64,000 nt of DNA, from contig CAZVDU010000001.1 of NCBI GenBank assembly GCA_964625615.1, forward strand, positions 1 to 64,000, written 5' to 3'. The DNA comes from M269 sp964625615 (GTDB lineage Bacteria > Pseudomonadota > Gammaproteobacteria > Enterobacterales > Alteromonadaceae). The number at the start of each line of letters is the position of its first letter. Position 1 is the stretch's first letter. The notes beneath the pieces are model-generated. The model was given only the letters and a program-made list of their open reading frames with translations. It was not told the origin of the DNA and ran no database searches. A program made the position numbers and the translations under genes. This document shows positions 60,421 to 64,000 of this stretch, piece by piece.

Positions 60421-61313
60421 GTGAGCTTGCTATTGAACTGCGCAATGTGAATAAGCACTTTAGTTATTTTGACTTAAAAGATATTAATTTGTCCCTAGAT
60501 AAAGGCCAAATAATGGGGTTTGTTGGTGCCAATGGTGCAGGTAAATCAACGACTATTCGGTTGATAATGGGTTTAATGCAAGCCGATTCTGGGGAAGTCT
60601 CCGTTATGGGACACAAGTTGCCAGAAGAACAAGCAGCGTTGAAGTATAGAGTAGGGTTTAGCGCAGAAGAAATGAAACTTTATGGTAACAAAAACTTAAG
60701 TTGGCATATCAATTTTATTCGTTCGATATACCCAGATTGGGATGACAAATACGCTAATGAGTTATTACAGCGATTTGATCTGAATCTTGAACAAAAGATT
60801 AAGCAGTTTTCTAAGGGACAGCACATTAAGGCTCAGCTTTTATTAGTGCTAGCGAGAAAACCTGAGCTTTTAATACTGGATGAACCGACAACAGGACTTG
60901 ATCCAGTTGCAAGGCAAGAAGTGAACAATGAGTTGGCGCTTATCTTGAAAGACGAAACACGGACCGTTTTATTCTCGTCTCATAACACGGCAGATGTAGA
61001 GAAAATATCGGACCAAATTACCTTTATTGACCGTGGAACGATTATCGATACTGATGACAAAGAGAGCTTTTTAGAAAACTGGAAAAAAATTCAGCTGGAG
61101 TTACCGAGTACACATCCGTTAACGCCTTTGGGCGCGACAATAGCTATTGAACAGCAAGGGCGGCTAGCTTCTGTGATTTGTAACGAGTTTACTCCTAATA
61201 TTCTAGACGCTTATCGTCAGCAAAATATTAAAGTGCTTGCAGCTGAAAATATGACCTTGGAAGAAATTTTTCTAGCGAATGTTAACTATCGCAGAGCAGG
61301 GGAATTAAGATGA
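60417..61313 (+). CDS. ABC transporter ATP-binding protein
   Basis: A 298-residue ATPase. Walker A is GANGAGKST (about 39-47), the signature is FSKGQHIKAQ (about 139-148), Walker B is LLILDEPTTGLDP, and the switch His is in FSSHNTADVEK. The long C-terminal tail (about 230-298) is typical of ABC-2 exporters. It is coupled to GntR (4-base overlap) and to the permease (4-base overlap). Exported substrate unknown; YtrB-like systems respond to cell-envelope stress. Confidence 0.93.
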   Translation: MSELAIELRNVNKHFSYFDLKDINLSLDKGQIMGFVGANGAGKSTTIRLIMGLMQADSGEVSVMGHKLPEEQAALKYRVGFSAEEMKLYGNKNLSWHINFIRSIYPDWDDKYANELLQRFDLNLEQKIKQFSKGQHIKAQLLLVLARKPELLILDEPTTGLDPVARQEVNNELALILKDETRTVLFSSHNTADVEKISDQITFIDRGTIIDTDDKESFLENWKKIQLELPSTHPLTPLGATIAIEQQGRLASVICNEFTPNILDAYRQQNIKVLAAENMTLEEIFLANVNYRRAGELR

Positions 61314-61981
61314 ATATTTCGATGATAAAAGTGTTGGTAATGAAAGATTGGCAATTGCATAAAACTTATATCGTGGGTTACATACTCTTGGGCATAATTG
61401 CTTCTTTGGTTATGACACTACCATCCTACGCTGCTTATTATATTGGACAAGTGCTGCTTGTTACGGTGCTAATTGGCTCAAGCGCGCATCTGTCTATCTC
61501 ATTAGTTATTACTGAAAAGAAAGAATATCAGCTGTCATTTATCATGGGCTTACCCATCAATGTCATGGATTATATCGTTTCAAAAATGATCGGTGGTTTA
61601 TTCATTTACGGCGTGTGTTGGTTGGCAATAGTGGTGTCAGCGGTGTTGATCATAGATATTAGTGCACTGCCTGATGGCCATTTACCTATGGCTATTTTAT
61701 GTTCATTGGAGATTTTAGTTGCTACCTCTTTATTGTTGAGCATTGGCATCCTGTCGGGCTCCGAACCTATTACCATTATTAGTATGGTCACCTTGAATTT
61801 ACTGTTTAATGCCTTCCTGTTTTTCATGGCCAGTATTCCAGAAATTGGCGGAAACATAGGTGGTGATATAGCGTCTTTTCCTCCAATCGTAATCACCATT
61901 ATCGGTGTTGAGATAGCGCTAATTATTGCAGTTACCCTAGTGACATTAGGGATCAAATCCAGACAAGCGTGTTTTCTCTAA
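61310..61981 (+). CDS. ABC-2 type permease
   Basis: A 223-residue membrane protein with six hydrophobic segments and no other motif; it pairs with the ATPase to form a homodimeric exporter. It starts inside the last codons of the ATPase gene (ATGA overlap). The family assignment is based on topology and context. Confidence 0.82.
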   Translation: MNISMIKVLVMKDWQLHKTYIVGYILLGIIASLVMTLPSYAAYYIGQVLLVTVLIGSSAHLSISLVITEKKEYQLSFIMGLPINVMDYIVSKMIGGLFIYGVCWLAIVVSAVLIIDISALPDGHLPMAILCSLEILVATSLLLSIGILSGSEPITIISMVTLNLLFNAFLFFMASIPEIGGNIGGDIASFPPIVITIIGVEIALIIAVTLVTLGIKSRQACFL

Positions 61982-62026
61982 ACACGCCTTAACTTAACTC
62001 TTTTTTAATCTACAGGAGATGCTCTT

Positions 62027-63184
62027 ATGAGTAGTCATAGTCGTGTCCATTATATGGATAATCTACGTGCATTTGCCATGCTACTAGGTGTTTTCTTTCA
62101 CGCCGCACTAGCTTACGGGCCCGCGTTGAGCCAAGTATGGCCAACAGCGAGTCAAGAACAATCGAGCGTGATGGATATTTGGGCTTATTTTAGTCACACC
62201 TTTCGTATGCCACTGTTCTTTTTAATTGCTGGATTCTTCGCGGCATTATTGACTGAAAAGTACGGTGCTATCGGTATGCTGAAAAACAGGTTACGCCGCA
62301 TTACATTGCCTTTTGTTATCTTTCTGCCTCTAGTTATCATTGGCTTTGTTGTTGTTTTCGGGTGGGCAATAGAAAATGTCGATAATAAGTCACCTATACT
62401 GCAAATGATGGCATTCATGGCGAATAACCCTGATGCCCCGCAGCCTCCCATAACCACGACACATCTTTGGTTTTTATATAATCTGACATTTTTTTATGTG
62501 TTAACGTTGCTGGCCCTTAAGTTTTTGAAGTGGGGTTGGATGGCCTTTGCTTTTCGTTCGCCAATGTCGTTTATTGTGGTTGCACCTTTGGCACTAGTGC
62601 CTGCTTTGAGCAGTCAACACGCGCCTATTCCAGCGCCCGAGCAATTTATGCCTCAGCTCTGGTCATTTGGTTTTTTTGGGTTGTTCTATATGCTTGGATG
62701 GGGCTTTTTTAAGAATCAGTCGTTGTTAGATAAGATTGAACATTATCGCTGGTATTTTTTAGTGGTTAGCATTGTGGCATACGCTTGGTTCTATTCACTC
62801 ATACCACATGGTTTAAGTATGGAGCAAGCCATGGCGTTAGAAGTGTCACCTGACTTCTCGCTTAAACAAATAGGACTAGCGAGCCTGCAAGCATACATGG
62901 GCCTTTATATGGTGCTTTTCTCACTAATCATGGGTAGAAGAATGCTTAATAAGCAAAACTCAATACTCAAGTTCGTTGCAGATTCTTCTTACTGGGTTTA
63001 CATCATCCATCTTCCGGTGTTGTGGTATATACAATTTGCATTGATGGACATGACGTTTTCGATACTTATTCAATTTTTAATAAGCTCGCTGGGAACAGTG
63101 ATCGTTGGATTGATAAGCTATGTGATTTTGGTAAGGCGAACGCCGTTGGGGTGGCTATTAAATGGACGTAAAAAAACGAGTTAA
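62027..63184 (+). CDS. Membrane acyltransferase (acyltransferase 3 / OpgC-like)
   Basis: A 385-residue protein with about ten membrane segments. The N-terminal YMDNLRAFAMLLGVFFHAAL includes the family's conserved Arg and His, and FRMPLFFLIAGFFAALL follows. It should transfer acyl groups, such as succinyl or acetyl, to an envelope glycan or other polar molecule; OpgC modifies periplasmic glucans. GGAG lies upstream. It follows the permease by 45 bases and precedes a MATE exporter, so it may be in the same unit as the ABC genes. Confidence 0.85.
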   Translation: MSSHSRVHYMDNLRAFAMLLGVFFHAALAYGPALSQVWPTASQEQSSVMDIWAYFSHTFRMPLFFLIAGFFAALLTEKYGAIGMLKNRLRRITLPFVIFLPLVIIGFVVVFGWAIENVDNKSPILQMMAFMANNPDAPQPPITTTHLWFLYNLTFFYVLTLLALKFLKWGWMAFAFRSPMSFIVVAPLALVPALSSQHAPIPAPEQFMPQLWSFGFFGLFYMLGWGFFKNQSLLDKIEHYRWYFLVVSIVAYAWFYSLIPHGLSMEQAMALEVSPDFSLKQIGLASLQAYMGLYMVLFSLIMGRRMLNKQNSILKFVADSSYWVYIIHLPVLWYIQFALMDMTFSILIQFLISSLGTVIVGLISYVILVRRTPLGWLLNGRKKTS

Positions 63185-63196
63185 TTAATTTGGTAT

Positions 63197-63246
63197 ACGA
63201 CCATCATTATTATTTGACACAACTATGATGGTCGCGTAGCTTTTGC
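63197..63246 (+). terminator. Probable terminator between the acyltransferase and MATE genes
   Basis: GACCATCAT (63199-63207) pairs with ATGATGGTC (63225-63233), with a 17-base loop; the following tract has only four T. Confidence 0.5.
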
Positions 63247-63373
63247 GGCTAGGTTTGAGAGAAGCCTATCCGCTAAAGACGACGTCACTCTCCTAATCAC
63301 TATGATTTTAACAGTTCATAACGAACTAAGTGGGCATTGCGGAGCGCCATAATGACTTAGAGGTAAATGAATT

Positions 63374-64000
63374 GTGTCTTCATCAACATCTTCTGCAATT
63401 GAGCAAATACCAGATCCTACTCCGCTAGAAGCAACGAGCAGATTAGCAACCAAACCTTTGCTACCGCTGTTTTTTTCAATGGTTGTACCCATGTGCATTG
63501 GCATGTTGATCAACGGTAGTTACAACCTGATCGATGCTTATTTTGTGACGCACTATGTGGGAGAAGTTGCGTTCTCAGCGGTGTCAACCAGCTTTCCTTT
63601 AGTTATGTTCATTATTGCGCTATCTGTGATGATCAGTAATGGCACTAGCGTTTTGGTTAGTCAGTACTTGGGACAAAACAACAATGGGGAAAACCGAAAT
63701 GTCGTTGGCACGGCGCTTATTCTTTCAGTTGCTGTGTCATTTGTGGTTATGGCAGTCTGCTTAGTGACTCAAGATAATCTTCTACAGCTATTGGGTGCAA
63801 CTGTGCAGAATGTAGATGATGCAAAAACTTATTTAACACCTTTGCTTATTTTTTCGGTGATGCCTTTTTTGTTATCCCTCGTTAGTGATCTACTGCGTTC
63901 AACAAATCAAATGTCTGGGCTTTTACTCGTTATTTTAGTGGGTGCCGTGGGTAATATAGCATTAGATGCCTTGTTGATTATCGTGCTTGAACTTGGTGTT
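63374..64000 (+). CDS. MATE family efflux protein, truncated by window edge
   Basis: 209 codons open from GTG 63374 to the window end. After a ~25-residue polar start, the sequence PLFFSMVVPMCIGMLINGSY and NLIDAYFVTHYVGEVAFSAVS matches the first membrane helices of MATE exporters, with further helices (LVMFIIALSVMISNGTSVLV; VSQYLGQNN). It should extrude cationic drugs or metabolites using a Na+ or H+ gradient. GAGGTAA precedes the GTG. The C-terminal half lies outside the window. Confidence 0.87.
   Translation, partial: MSSSTSSAIEQIPDPTPLEATSRLATKPLLPLFFSMVVPMCIGMLINGSYNLIDAYFVTHYVGEVAFSAVSTSFPLVMFIIALSVMISNGTSVLVSQYLGQNNNGENRNVVGTALILSVAVSFVVMAVCLVTQDNLLQLLGATVQNVDDAKTYLTPLLIFSVMPFLLSLVSDLLRSTNQMSGLLLVILVGAVGNIALDALLIIVLELGV

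Overview
The window is a mostly core-genome segment of a Gammaproteobacterium, most likely a marine, Alteromonadales-type organism. The reasons are conserved neighbourhoods (rluE-mnmA-hflD-purB; trp operon facing rnm-yciO-scpA-scpB-rluB; cysB; rimO), a PsrA-type TetR regulator, a monomeric NADP isocitrate dehydrogenase, a class I iron-sulfur fumarase, and secreted S8, M1 and DUF885 peptidases. The DNA is moderately AT-rich. I could not name the genus. I saw no rRNA, tRNA, CRISPR array, insertion sequence or prophage. Two 10-base N gaps (20302-20311 and 32606-32615) are each flanked by two diverged copies of the same ~140-160 bases. The window is therefore a scaffold of contigs, probably from a population of related strains, and it breaks mnmA artificially.

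Layout. 1-9.8 kb: truncated uspE behind an FNR-type promoter, a GNAT acetyltransferase, a DUF819 membrane protein, an M1 aminopeptidase, a secreted subtilase, and a CoA-transferase pair (scoAB) divergent from a LysR regulator. 9.8-13.1 kb: a PstS-like periplasmic protein, an outer-membrane porin and a chemoreceptor on one strand, with a double palindrome upstream. 13.7-20.2 kb: an unrecognised coiled-coil membrane protein, a small soluble histidine kinase with a structured leader, cysB, sdaA, a CoA-type Nudix hydrolase and pabB. 20.5-29.7 kb: fumarase, rmuC, an EAL-HDOD protein, DUF2721, rimO, psrA and a soluble multi-PAS receptor with a very short signalling tip.

29.7-36.3 kb: purB-hflD-mnmA, rluE and monomeric idh. 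36.4-43.3 kb: trpL-EGD(CF)BA with a complete attenuator whose leader peptide carries three consecutive Trp codons. 43.4-47.3 kb: rnm-yciO-scpA-scpB-rluB. 47.4-53.0 kb: a LysR regulator divergent from a beta-carbonic anhydrase, a BicA-like SulP transporter, a small membrane-anchored protein and a second SulP transporter. This looks like an inorganic-carbon uptake module, but the carbonic anhydrase has Ser where the first zinc-binding Cys should be. 53.1-59.8 kb: a DUF885 peptidase, a hybrid histidine kinase with HAMP, REC and Hpt domains, a lipoprotein made of 18-19-residue VNG repeats, and an M20 peptidase. 60.0-64.0 kb: a YtrA-type GntR regulator behind its own operator-like inverted repeat, an ABC ATPase and permease, an acyltransferase and the start of a MATE exporter.

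The observations most worth following are the Cys-to-Ser carbonic anhydrase beside two SulP transporters, the VNG-repeat lipoprotein, the twin operators upstream of the chemoreceptor cluster, the mini-receptor, the terminator-like leader of the small histidine kinase, and the recurrent hairpins formed from the last codons of genes.
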